Shown here one piece after another: positions 47,597 to 60,067 of a DNA stretch of 64,000 nt; the stretch's first letter is position 1, and each line of letters opens with the position of its first letter. Both the position numbers and the translations under genes were made by a program. Origin of the DNA: Paraphysomonas bandaiensis. Lineage: Eukaryota; Chrysophyceae. The stretch covers positions 55,926 to 119,925 of the forward strand of contig CBFFRP010000015.1 in assembly GCA_965644295.1 (NCBI GenBank), read 5' to 3'. The notes beneath the pieces are model-generated. The model was not told the DNA's origin and did not search any database. It saw nothing but the letters and a program-made list of their open reading frames with translations.

Positions 47597-50500
47597 TCAC
47601 AACGAAGGAGTAGTTTTCTTCTCTATGGCAACAAGAGCACGAGTAACTCTTGAGGGCTTACCATACAAAAATACGCGGTCATGTTCTCCTAAAATGGTAC
47701 TCGCCTGATCGAAAAAAATAATGAGTACAAGCCTTGGGAATGCAGTACCATACACACCGGTGGACTAATATAAACGTATGGAAGAATCGCCCGAGCTTTC
47801 GGATTGGCAGCTCTATAAATCCCAAAACATATCACCTGTACGAAAAGCAATCAAGTGTGAATAGTGAATAGTATCCTTGTACATACGTGAAAGTAAGACA
47901 TAATTCTGAAAAGGTCAGCAAACTTCCGACCCGATAATGATATTGGAACATCAGCCTGTAGCACTGTCTGGCCAGACTGACCACACACCAACTTCTCACA
48001 TATAAGCGGTGTCAATACTCCAAAAAAACTTTGAATAAGCAGCGACTCGAAGCTAGACGGAACGTAGGCTCTGGCGGAGGCGAACACAGGGAGCATATGA
48101 TGCGTGTCAGTTGCATCCCAAAATCTATTTTCTACACTTTCTGATTTGACTTTGTTCTCTTTCATTTGGACCGCCTCGATAATTGAGTGATCAATAGTGC
48201 TCACTCTCCTACCAATATTAGAGGGTAAGCGTGCCATCGATCCATGTACAGTCTGCCTTATGGTATTGCGTTTTGAGGTAAATCTGCCCAAGTGATCACC
48301 ATTTTCCGTTTTGGTGATACTTCCTCTATCGTTTTCATCCGAGCCCTTCCGGAACCCTATAGCCCCACTGCTTTGAAGACGCAGGGTGGGCCGACTGGAT
48401 ATATTAGATTTAGATCGCAATTGTCTCTTGGTAGGCCTAAAGTACTCCAGAGGATTTCGCCTTGCTCGCCGCATGATAGTGGCGTTCAACACTGCAACAG
48501 GCCCGTTACGACAAAAATGCGTACCTACAGTATAACAAACCTGCCATATTGGAGGAGCACGTCAGTTCTACAGAAAAAAAGACGTCCCGTGGAATGTACT
48601 GTTCGAGTTTTAAGTACGCAAATAGTGTGCCAGAATCTATACTCTCCTCTTCCACCTGCAAATGTCATAATTAGTTATAGTAGTTTATATCCCATATAAC
48701 AGCACCGTTGTAACCCCGTCTCTACTAGATAGCAATATGACAGCAAAAGCGTTTTCGACATTGGCTCGGTTGAACACAGCGCTTTTGGTCAGGGAACCCT
48801 GTAAAAGGTACACATCGTTGTATCGACATTTAATCGCCTCCCACTTAGATGGAATTTCCGGACTAACGATAACCAAAGGGTGATACGCTGAACCTTTGAC
48901 AGCTGGACGACGGAGTTCAGATATGAACATGGGTAAATTCGTATCATTTCCGAAAACAATAATGTGATCATTCACCTCCACGGTATCTGTGACCACTTGA
49001 GATTCCACGCCTGTACATGCATTCAGTTCGTTCAACAGATAAAGGTTAAACACACTACCAAAGTTAGCCATAATTTTTTCGATGGGATCCTCGACCTCAT
49101 CCGCCAACTGCAGACTTTCCGAAGGGGAGAGTACCTTCTCGGGCACTGAAGCTACTGGAGGTGCAGCAGATACAGGTGTATCCTTCGCTGGTTGCAATCT
49201 AGATGAATGAGTTGCATGATTTCCTGGTATAGAGAATAAAAATAGCAGAGCTGTGAGCATATATCCTCGAAACAGTATATAACTTCATACCTTTCGCATC
49301 TACAGGTGATGGGGGAGTGTCTAGTGGGGGTGGTACTGACGGGGGACCAGGAATCTCCTCGCCGTCCGAATTGAGTCTTGTCCGCGAGAGAACTGGTTCA
49401 GTAGCTCCGCGACTCAACATGTGCTTCAGCGGGGTAGAAGTTCCACCTTTTCCATTCGAGTCTACGTCAGAGGACGGCGAATTAGAGGGAACGTTCTTCG
49501 TAGGAGTGTCGATATGGGATTTTCGAGATAAGGAAGGAGACATACTGGGGGGTGGCTTTACTTTGCCGAGTTCATGAAGCTCTTTGAGTGTCTTCCGAAT
49601 CCCTTTGGTGTTATTATTCATGTTTGCGCCAACAGTCGCACCTCGCAAGAAAGGCTTCGGCTTATTGGACTTCGCCTTCGGGACACTCTCTATTTCTTTT
49701 AATATTGTGGATGGAGTAAGCATCTGAAGCATACTCTTGCGTCCATCTTCGGGTTTCTCATGGTCTTCTGGTTCGTAGATGTCCCCCTCACTTTCTTCAT
49801 CACTATCCTCTCTAATACTTGCTTGGGTTGTACGACTTCTATCAGATCGCATACTTTTGCGCCCACTGTCGGCTTCTATAATTGGTGATATAGGTTTGCG
49901 CATTCCAAGTAAACCTGTTCAATGCATGAGTACTAAACTATGTAAAATGCACGTAATGGTACCCATTGGTCTAATTCTATTCGTTGTTCCACCAACCATA
50001 CCACCCCCTGTAAAAAAAGAGAAAAGTGTTAACACTGTATCATACATCATAACATTACCCAACCGATCTGAGCCGACATCTTTCGCCCTTCTAGCCCCTC
50101 ATGAGTGTTGTGCGTTCTCGCTACATATCCCACATATTCGTCGTCATCGTCGTCAGAGTCTGACATTTGTGCAGTGTTTCGTAATGAGATCAGACTGTCA
50201 AGTCGAAAGTTACTGGCGCCCAACTGCACAAGAAAAATACATACTAAGCACCGAGCCCATACACACATATATCATACCTTGTGATTAGAAGCGTTAACAG
50301 TTTTGAAAACGATGTTATTTTTCAGGCTCTGTAAGGCTGACTTAGTAGAGTACTGCTTGCTCATTAACACTGCACTCGGTTTATGGGATGTCAATTCTCC
50401 AGGCTTGACATCACAGAAAGAGGATGGGAAGGAGTCTTCTTCGTCATTTATTTTGCTTAACATACTAACAACACAATTAGCATCAGCTAGACCTCTGGCT

Positions 50501-52545
50501 ACATGCTCGGCTTGCATCTGATCATCAGCCATAATTAGAGCAACATTGAAAACAGAAAAGAAAGATTCGAAGGTTTGGTGCTCCCCTAAATCCTTTTTTG
50601 TTGGGTTGAAAGTCATTTCATCTTGGTCAGCGCTACACAGTCCAAGTACAACGACTCCCCACTCCATGTATATGGCCTCACACAGTTTGTTAAAACAATA
50701 CGAAATGGCTTTGAGGAAGTCACCATCGAGTGGCACATAGTACATTTCCATTCGAGCACCATGTAGATATTCTTCATACCAAGGATCCAATGTGTTCTCT
50801 ACAGCTGCAGAAACAGCCCCAAAACTATGAAAAATGTTCTCTACAAAAGTTGAAAATCCAGGACATATCGAGTTCCTCGCCTGAAGGGTCGTTTTGAACT
50901 CATCCAGACAGAGGATGACATCAATATCACTGTCTTTGAGGATAGTACGATCCTCTGGCCGTAACACTTGCACAAGGCAGTCCAAGTCTGGGTTGAAGTT
51001 CGATACCGATAGAGCTCTCATGACTGTGGCTGCATCCTCAGCGCCAGCCGCAGAGTCGGAAACCTCTGTATTACAGAGAAAGAACATTCCGGAGGCAACA
51101 TCCGCCCTCACCTTCTTGAGGTCCTCGACAGAGAGCGCAGACCCAATAACATAAGTGACACGGGAGTCCAGCATGGGACTGAAAATGAGGTTACGAACTT
51201 CTTCCGTAGGTTCTAATGGACTCAGCACCACTGCATGAAACTCGGGAGCAGATGAGAAGGCTCTGTCCGGGTGAAAAAACTCCTTGAAAAATTGTTCTAG
51301 TTTCGACTTATCATTAACATGACCACAGAGTATAATGTGGCTCTCTTGAGAGTGGGCCCTATAAGGACTTCGATAGGGTGATCGCATCGACAATAACACT
51401 TGAAGTTTGTTGACTTGCATAGGAATAACCACTAATGAAGCAACAATAAATAGGAGCACCACCGATCTCGAATACCTGTGCCGAAACACTATTGAGCGGT
51501 CTACAAGGAAGTAAATAAAGGAACTCACGTCGTAGACGGGGAAATGTCTCCGTAGCCTACGGTAGAGACTGTAACAATTATGAAGTAGAATGCATCAAAG
51601 TAGCTCAACCGGATGCAGCGGATGCTTGTGGGCTTGCCTCTGTCATCTCCACGCTACGAAACCGCCCAATAAAATCAGGTAAGATACCATGCACTCATGT
51701 ACCTGATAGTATCCTGAACAGTTATTCTCCTCGCAATCACACGATTCGTCCGCCGGAGAGCTACTAGAACAAGATGGCCGCCAATCTGTACGCGAGTTTA
51801 TGTACTGACAGTCAAATCGATATTGATTAATATCATTTTCCATCAACTGAACTAAGCCTGCGAGAAAGCATTAACATACGACACAAGTGACTTAATAACA
51901 CTTACCAGCTGCAAGAAATGTCATACTTAATAAAGTAAGTGTAAGAGATAGCAGCTGCCTCTTCACACCACTCATATTTCTAAGTGCCTTGAATGTTCTA
52001 AATATTCTTGCCAGTCGAAGAATTCTAACGAAACGAAGAAACCCAAGGTGAGTGGCTTTATTTCCAGTGACCATGGTTAAGTACACAGGAAGAATAGTTA
52101 CAATATCAACTAATGTCATGGATTGTCTAAAATAGGAAAGCGTTCCATCTAAATAAAAATTTAATGTAAAATCTAACATGAAAAATTGTGTTATAATCAT
52201 TTCCGACATCAAGAAAGCTGAAGCGCCGTTGTAGCTCGATATATAAGTATCAGCTACATAGATTATGCATGCCAACACGGACAGCACAATTTGTAACATG
52301 TCCCATATAGCCCCTATATGAGAATTCGCTTTGGTGATAGCGATTTTCTTTCGGAGAGGGTAGTGCTCTGGCAGGCCTGGAAAGAGAATACGAGATACAG
52401 AGAACTCATCCGGCTGCACTAAACCAAAGTGATCTGAGTTCTTCTTATTCTTCTTCTCCACTTTGGTGATGGCTGGTAATCCACGTGGATTATCATGGGA
52501 GAATGTGTATCTACTGGATAGTTTTCTAGATAAGCCTCGATTCAT
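47597..52545 (-). CDS. BK/Slo-like potassium channel with RCK domains
   Basis: Twelve exons 5'->3': 51906-52545, 51703-51857, 51529-51653, 50278-51475, 50064-50223, 49963-50007, 49291-49914, 48706-49223, 48541-48655, 47887-48491, 47758-47835, 47597-47704; 4371 nt, 1456 aa. Six transmembrane segments (about residues 77-330) with a voltage-sensor S4, LRFVRILRLARIFRTFKALR (about 170-189), and the pore filter TVGYGD (about 296-301) followed by S6 (LLFIVASLVVIPMQVNKL). RCK1 starts HIILCGHVNDKSK; RCK2 includes HIIVFGNDTNLPMFISELRR. A disordered Ser/Pro/Glu-rich linker of about 250 residues sits between them. The C-terminus (SLSGRKFADLFR...VICFGIYR...EHDRVFLYG) follows the BK RCK2 end. An unusual Cys/Ser-rich turret (CSSSSPADESCDCEENNCSG) precedes the pore. 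Ligand gating by calcium or other ions is plausible, but no calcium bowl is obvious. Confidence 0.9.
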
Positions 52546-53338
52546 ATGAGGAGAGTCAATTGCACTGATTAGACCACTACAAACAAAGCAGAGCTATATG
52601 AACTATTCGCCCACATGAACAATCCTTCAGGAACATACAATGGAAGTGCTAGGGTCGTGAGTATCCTACTGTATATATTGCCCTGAATATGCATGAAATG
52701 ATTCCCAGCAAAATATGGTGAATGTATGTACACTGTGTACTGTACCCACAGAGCTGTTCTTCTCTAGAATACACCGTACATATAGACATGTTCTATGCTT
52801 GTCTTTCATTGGTAGGAATTCTATAGAGAATACTTGTGCTGTTAGACATGTGCAATGGTACATCTGAGGTGCAGCTGGACATGTACAGGCAGACAAGAAA
52901 AATCACAGGATACGGTATAATTTCACGGACAGCTGCCCGTTACCTCCCCCACAATACTACACGAAGTACAGCACTGTATTCTAAAGTGACCGATAGAGAA
53001 TTTTATAACAGTAATTTTTCATATAATGTTAACAGCAATTACTACAAATCATATATAAGCTCTGCTGATTATGTTATATGGTGAATATACACCTTAGCAA
53101 TAGATATACAATGGATGGAAACGTACGGAGATGATAGGTAATGATAATCTCATGTCGTCATGTAATTTTTTGACTTGTATCTTATCTTTTTTGCTGTAAT
53201 TATTCCTACTTTCCAGATATGGCGATATGAAAGTATTGTCTGTGTATTTCTATTCATAAAACTCAAGATCAGCAGAAAAACAATAGTGATTTGAATATAT
53301 ATTGTCATATTACTTCAGCGCATTACTGTAAAGGCAAT
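52546..53338. promoter_or_regulatory. divergent promoter region, channel / WW gene
   Basis: A 793-bp head-to-head interval, AT-rich toward the WW gene. It contains TCCTACTGTATATATTG (52663-52679), CACTGTGTACTGTACCC (52731-52747) and GTACAGCACTGTATTC (52967-52982), loose variants of the shared motif. No exon was recognised. Confidence 0.45.
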
Positions 53339-56300
53339 ATGAAAAAAATAAAGGCTGCTGTACGTTCGATCAGTCCATTCACACGTAAACACCATACTGA
53401 TATCGACGATCCGGGACCCAGCGTACCCTTACGTGGAGAAGTTGGTGATAGTAGAAATCGTCCGACATGGTCACTCGATAATGTGGATTTCTTGAAGTTT
53501 CTTCGGGTGTTTTATTCAAAGTTTAATCCTGAGAAACTATCAACTATCGAGTACATTTATGAACAATATAAGGGCGACGAAATGGTTTTAATATATCAGT
53601 TAGCTGAGAAGTATGAGTTAACGCATGATGCTATGCAAGCCATTATTAATTCATCATGTGACTACCAGCCCGACTGCGATATCTCAGAATCCACTGCAAG
53701 TGAAGTAATTGATAGCTCAGCTGGGCCTCATCCTCCTTTTGTTACTTCTCCTACCCCTTCTTGGAAACCAAAAAACGACGAAAGAAAATCTCTTCATGAC
53801 ACTCAATCAGTGCGACAGGGTGCGAGAGAGAACCAAAATGTAGACCTAAAGCAATTCCGACAATCTCATAATGCGTCGCCACAGAACATAAGCGGTGGTG
53901 TCGTCGACACAGAGTCATCGGAGAATGATGACAGTAAGAACTCTGTAGCCCCGACATCGTTACAGGATATTATTAATTCAAGTAGACGGAGCGATTCCCT
54001 GTCGAAAAAAACTGTTCGATTCTCTCAAAACGTGACGAATGAAGGTTCCTCAGTAGATTCGAATACCGGTACTTCTCTGCCTCGACAGAGCAGTGATGCA
54101 AGTATTACCACTTTCTCGAGCTCTGTGAGCGGCGTTCCCCGACCAAATCTTGTGATGAAGACGGAAAATGGTCATACTACTTCAACTTATACGAAAGACC
54201 AGTACAGTCCTGCGAGAACACCAGTTGTGACCAGCAATGGCACTGCAAGGGACACTAGTAGTCATGATAAACAGCGAACTGCAAGACGATCGATGGCGTT
54301 GGTTGCGAGCTCTTCGGACTATAATCAACAGCAGTCACCTTCTCTAAATCATGATGCATCAACGCCCAAGCTGTATGCAGCCCCGACTAGGGATAGTAGA
54401 TTCTCTAACCAGGAGAGTTTTGATCACCACAGCATGCCGGAACGAGGTCCACAACAGGATAAAATCAACCCAGAGCAGCCCGTTTCCGAAAATCTTTCGG
54501 AACCAGCTGAAAGTATAGGTGACAGAGAATTTAATGGATCGGGAGAGCGTATACAATCTGTACACCTGGAGGAGATGCGACTGGAGTTGGAGCGGACCCG
54601 ACAAGCTCTCAGTGAGGCCGACAAGGAGCGGGATACAGTGTTGCATCTGCTACAGGAGATGGCCTCCTCCCCTGAAGAGATGAAGGGCGTTGTTGAGGCT
54701 TACCTGCTCAAATATGGTGTGTTGAGTGCATAGTTACATATTTGGTTGAATGTATGCAGGGAAGCGCGTAGAAGAAAGGTCTACCCACGGTCGGTCACCT
54801 ACAGGGATTTTGCGCCACGACGGTGACCTGAACAGGTTACAACTGCGTCTACGTGACTTAGAAGGGAAGAAGGTCGTGCGAAAATCTCTATGTCCATTAG
54901 GCACGTGTTATTTAAACGAACTGTGCAGGTAAATCCTTCGAAAGTGCCAGTACGAGAGAGGCCAACAGGCGCAGCTCTACGGTCCAATAGCACCAGCTCT
55001 AGACCTAATCGTGAGAAGTCTTACATGTCCGGTGTGTATTTACCGTATGCGATAATGAATGCAGTTTGCAGCTAATTAGTATTGTTGATATATAGGAACA
55101 GCATCATCTTCTAAAAGAAGTATGGAGCTTGCACTAGCGGGTAATTTAAGTGGAAATTATACCTCACTCTCTGCTGGATCGAGGGATCCAAGTCCAAATG
55201 GGAGTGTATGCAGCTCGCGTGGGCGAACGGTGTCCCGAAACAGGGGTGAGCGTTGGATCAGACCGTCCAGTGCAGATCGCACCAGAGAGAGATCGCGTTC
55301 GCCCGCCAGTAGTGAGCCCAGACGGAGGAGGTAAGTTTTAAAGCCTTCCGTGGTTATATAGCCCCTGATTTGTCCAGCTCTCGATCGCCTTCCCCATCTA
55401 TTAACTCCGAGGACTTAGATTCGCAGTACCATAGATCGAAGAAGCTGTCAGACCGTAGCGGCAATCAGGTGCACCATTGAAGGTTTTGTACTCGTATAAT
55501 ATTACATTCACGATGCAGATGAGATCATTCCGCAATACCTCAGATAGCGAATATCAATACCGCCCACAAGGATCGACATCTCGTCTTGGAGCTGCAAGTC
55601 CGCGACGAGGAACTCAACAGAGTAAGTACATGGCTGAGTGTATTACGCCTATCATGTATCTAATGTGTTCCTTGTATGATTAGGTGGTGACGACTGGGTT
55701 GCGTGCGTGGACCCGAAGACTGGGAAAACGTATGTTACTTTACAAAGTTGAACTCCAGTACCGCCTTACGTGTATGTAGGTATTACTACAGTGCGTCCCG
55801 CAAAAAGAGTGTATGGGCTCCTCCAGTGACTCTCTCATCAGGTGAGACATGCCTCGATGGATCGCCCAGGGTGTCGATATATGGCCATTAAGAGCACTTT
55901 TTCGAATATATATCTATATCTATGCCTAGATGTGTCGACATCTCTGCACTGATCGCCGTCTGAGTGCTTTCGTGTAGGGTCGAGATCATCAACTCCCACT
56001 GGGTCTCGTGCCAGCACGCCTGCTGGAGGAAGTCGGTCATCAAGTCGGGAAGGAAGAGTAACTTTTGCGTCAACACCTGTCAGTCGGCAACAAAGGGCTG
56101 CATCACCCGCCGGTAGCAACTCATCACAGAGATCTGGAGGGTCGTCCAGCAACCAATGGGCGAAAGCGATAGATCGTAAAACCGGGAAGACATATTGGTA
56201 CAATAGGTATTGTTCACTGCTTTAGTTTGTATTTTGTAACGAATATTAAAGAACTACAGGAGTAAGTACGTGGAAGCGGCCTACGGAAGCAAATTTCTAA

Positions 56301-56365
56301 GTTTATGTACTGTTTGTGTGTTTTGTATAGCTGGCATGTTTGCTTCTCACACAACTGTGAAATAA
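53339..56365 (+). CDS. WW-domain protein with helical N-terminus
   Basis: Ten exons: 53339-54716, 54760-54872, 54929-55031, 55096-55330, 55378-55468, 55519-55621, 55684-55729, 55780-55841, 55978-56206, 56260-56365; 2466 nt, 821 aa. After a basic leader (MKKIKAAVRSISPFTRKHH) comes a compact helical module, FLKFLRVFYSKFNPEKLSTI, then YIYEQYKGDEMVLIYQLAEKY, a type found in many protist proteins. A long Ser/Thr-rich stretch and a coiled coil (EEMRLELERTRQALSEADKE) follow, then Arg/Ser-rich exons. A WW domain spans DDWVACVDPKTGKTYYYSA to KKSVWAPP, and a second, WW-like half has NQWAKAIDRKTGKTYWYNR without the second Trp-x-x-Pro. WW domains bind proline-rich ligands. Splicing at 54717 skips an in-frame TAG at 54731-54733; without it the protein would end before the WW part. 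Function is unknown; a cytoskeletal role is possible. Confidence 0.8.
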
Positions 56366-57243
56366 AACTCTACAATGTATAGTTTTGTTGTATACGCTAT
56401 CATGAACAGCAAGTGGGCGGGAATATGAATCGTAGTAATAGGAAGTAGTGGTCCTTTTTAATTGCAGTGTAATTACTTATGTCGATTAGTTAATTGTGGG
56501 TTCTTGTGTAATGTGACAGTATACACGTATACACACCTTACGAGCAGAGATAATAACGACACTATTTTCTATTTTATTTGACAATTTATATTGGTTGTGG
56601 TAAGATGTGATACTACTGTTTCTTTTAGTGTCTTTTTGGGACACGATGGGAATAATGCATAATTGGATATCAGAAATTAGAAGCCTACCATTATCATTAT
56701 CTGCCACAAGAACATGACTTGGCCACATCAAACTCTCGGAAACAAGATTAATGGTTTATTGTTCTGCTAGTACACACGATGCATTACATCTCAAGAACCT
56801 AGTAAGCTTTTAGTGTGAGGTAGTTGAGTTATAGTGTGTTCTCCCAGGCCATTGCACAACAGAACAGATAGAGCTGTGTCCAGCATGTGAAACTGATTCA
56901 AAAGATATGAATGATTCAAGTCGGTCAATTGTAACGTAAATATCTGGTTGCGAAGTATACTTTTATTATTATGCACTTACATAACTAAATATAAGCACAT
57001 CAGCATTGTTGCATGATGAGAATCAAGGATCAACAAATCAAGTATGTGTAGTGTGCAAAGTACCCACAGCTCACAGGTATATTAGTTGACAAACATATAT
57101 CATTATTGATAATGCCATAATTAGTGAGTACTATGCATATTTATTTATTATGGCAAAATTTCTGTCGCTTAAACGATATGTAGACTTGTATTATCCACAA
57201 CATACGTATACTACATACTACATTACAACAGCTTCATATCCTG
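56366..57243. other. intergenic between convergent genes
   Basis: 3' flanks of the WW gene and the WLM gene. AT-rich, no coding signal and no repeat copy seen. Confidence 0.6.
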
Positions 57244-58863
57244 TCAGCTTGACTCTACTAATCGTTCAGATTTAAGTGTCGAAGCTGCAACATCAATGAC
57301 ACTGTGCACCATATATAGTAACGCTGGGTCCTCGCGAGAAAGTACCACGGACTCAGTATCGTGTGGACTTTCCTCGAAACCAGCAGCATACAGCGCAGGT
57401 AGTGCATTCATTGCCACAACAGTCCTACTTATGGTTAACAAAACCTTGTCAGAGTAAATAGGACTAATTTACCTGGAAAATAGCTTATTAGTCTTCCGTA
57501 TGGAGCGGTACCGAGGGTTCTGAGTGTCTTTAGCCCTTCGGACTATATCAGCTACTACTCGTAAAGTCTGTTCCAGCTGCCGAAGAGTACCTGCTGCACT
57601 ACATACCTCCTCTAAGGCTTCGCGCACTTGTAATAGTCTGTCAGGTAAGCCCGTTTCCCCAGCAATGGCCAGGTAGTTGGCTAAGGCACCATCTACAGCT
57701 GCCATAACATCATGTTTCCTTGCCTGAATATCCCCTAATGAATCTATATCAGTGAAAATAGTCCCACCAGAAGTTCCCGAGGATTCTACTCTAGTTTTCC
57801 CACTACCGACCTCTTGGGGAATAACTGAGCCCTCGTTTTCAGAAAAAGGAGCACTAATTGGAACTGATTCCATATATTGTTGCCCAACGAATTTTCTCGA
57901 GCAACCGCAGCAAACTTCGCCCTCTTGATCTTTCTCTTCCGCTTTACATATATCTTGCGTTGCTTGTTCCTCTTTTTCGTGCAACATCTCCCGCTCCAGG
58001 GCAGCAGCACTGGCCATTAACTTTCCCGGTACCGAAGGGGTCATTCCCCCTAGTGTATGTGGTGCAGTAGACGGTTCTGAAACTACAGATTCCCTCACCC
58101 CGCCTCCAGTGCCACCACCGACACTCCGTCCCCGACCTTGACGCCAATCTAGTTCACCAGCCTCCCGTTCAACCTGCCGCATCAACATGTAGAATGAATC
58201 GTCATGATCGGAGTGTTCATTATGGGCCAGTTCGTGGAACAGAACCTTACGAATGGTAAGAATTTTTCTGAAGCCTTTAAGATCGTCAGTTCGCAAACGC
58301 AGAAGAATCCGCTGCCCATGGTTTTCATTCAGACCCATCACACAAACATCACTCACGCCAACGTAACCCTCTGGATAGAGTTCACATAGAGCGCCAACAG
58401 ACCATTTGTGCTTCTCAAGAACAGCCAGTATACCAGGGTCTTCAGCTAGGGACTGAAGGATCTCACGCGCTCGTTGTTCCTCAGGAAGTCCTGGAAGTGT
58501 CTCTATACTATGAAACCGGTGCTGTGATCGAATTCTCCCTATTTGAGTTACATTCCGTGCGTTAACCGCATACTTGCGTCTATGTGATTGACCCTCTACC
58601 GTGAGGTCGTCGCGTATTCTAGGCAGTATCTCAGGGGGCTGTTCATACACTTTTGATCCCAGCATAACTATTTTTGTATCCACTCCATGAGGTAAATCAC
58701 TCACACGAGTAGTAGAAGACAATACTTTTCCATTAGCAATGAGCTTGATATGTTCTCGGGGTACACCAGTCTTAAGTTCACACTCGTGTAAAACATCAGA
58801 CACGTAGCTATCAACACCTGATTGGATATCAATAACGACAGAGAAGTATTGGATAGTAACCAT
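57244..58863 (-). CDS. Ubl-WLM-PUB metalloprotease (Wss1-like)
   Basis: Exons 5'->3': 57473-58863 and 57244-57427, with a 45-nt intron; 1575 nt, 524 aa. Residues 1-70 form a ubiquitin-like domain (HECELKTGVPREHIKLIANG, VDTKIVMLGS). Residues about 95-240 form a WLM domain with the zinc protease motif HELAHNEHSDHDD (His210, Glu211, His214, His220) intact, and GLNENHGQRILLRLRTD typical of WLM. The C-terminal 110 residues match a PUB/PUG domain (VVADIVRRAKD, NPRYRSIRKTNKLF, ALPALYAAGFEE), the p97/Cdc48-binding fold. A CCGCSRKF cysteine patch lies between them. Fungal Wss1 and related SPRTN proteases cleave DNA-protein crosslinks with Cdc48; the same role is inferred. The intron acceptor (ataag at 57428-57432) was chosen because it keeps the PUB register; the nearer alternative gives an immediate stop. 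Confidence 0.9.
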
Positions 58864-60067
58864 ATGTTATGAACTGATGGGGAATAAGTGTATTGACATT
58901 AGTTTCAGGTATGGTTGTATTGTGTAGGAATGTGTAGTGGATTTGCTAGTAAGTGAGTTGCAAGATATGAGGATAAGCACATACAATATGTATACAGTAC
59001 GCCTACGGGGTGTGCGATACTGCATACAGTAGTGTAGAAGAGTGTGGAGAAGGAATGGAACAACTGATAATGAAGAATTAGTTGAGAAAACTCTTCTGGT
59101 GGCATTGTCTGTATGCACAGCAGTAGGAATTCCTACAGGTATATACCGATGGTATGTAGGCTGGTAGGAATTCGAATTCAAAGAGTATCGGCAGTGAGCA
59201 TCTTATTTTTCGGTAATTAATTGAAGCAAAAATTATCTATATTACTGATATACAACTACGGCTTGAATACAGATAATTATTGACTCAATATTGGAGGCAT
59301 ATTGGAACTGGTACTCTACATAAACCATATACACAATATACAGAGTGTATATAGCCATACAGCCGGAGAGCCAGAGCATCAGAAATATCTAGATATCAAC
59401 TGACATCCATACTCCATACTGCTGTTACGTGGGGACAATATATCGTTCGAGGTTATATAGGAATTCATCTCGTCGAAGAATTATAACCTTGAGGAGATTA
59501 AGAAGACTTCGTTGATTTCGAACTCTGTTTTACCTCGACCGTATTAAGATTACTTTGAAAGAAGTCTCTCTAGCCAGTTACAAATAGATATCTATCTAGC
59601 TTGACTAGTTTTAATCTAGCTACTTATCTGGTGCTGATTCTCAACGCCTATTGCTAAAAAAGACTTTCATATACTACTTATTGGTATGATTCACATATAG
59701 CATATAGTACTTTAGAAACTACCACCCAGAAAGATTTTACTTAGAGTAGTCCATATTTATTATCATGTACATACTACTCCTTAAAGGTTTGAAACTCATA
59801 TGCAATTGGTTTACGACCGTACACTTCATGTTTCCAATAGATACATTTATCCAGTTAGAGATATCTTATATATATCTATACATCTATAATATGCCAGCCA
59901 CGTCGATTGCACACTTGCGTTCAGGAGACTACACGTATTATATACAGCTTTCCAGAACTGCACTTTAAGAATATAACATATTCTACGGTGACTAACTAGC
60001 TGTTCCTTCGCATTAAGAGCCAACCACGTGGTTATATTTGCATACTGACAATAATAATTATATGCTA
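58864..60067. other. intergenic with element E
   Basis: 5' flank of the WLM gene and 3' flank of the LRR gene. Near the WLM start it carries TACTGCATACAGTAGTG (59019-59035), and CATACTGCTGTTACG at 59416-59430. A right-arm fragment of the MITE-like family lies at 59565-59657. No exon was recognised; the 67-codon frame at 59765-59968 looks like chance. Confidence 0.5.
59565..59657. mobile_element. MITE-like element E, right arm only
   Basis: Contains tatctatctagcttgactag, then a terminal tcaacgcctattgctaa (59641-59657), the inverted form of the left end of elements A, B and D. The core and left arm are missing. Confidence 0.6.

Noticed and set aside
54734-56365. A separate gene for the WW-domain exons
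   Set aside because: A 43-nt intron joins the upstream coiled-coil frame to these exons in phase, and all later junctions keep frame; no good independent start was found.
59765-59968. 67-codon plus-strand frame
   Set aside because: Ile/Tyr-rich peptide typical of AT-rich non-coding DNA, with no similarity seen.
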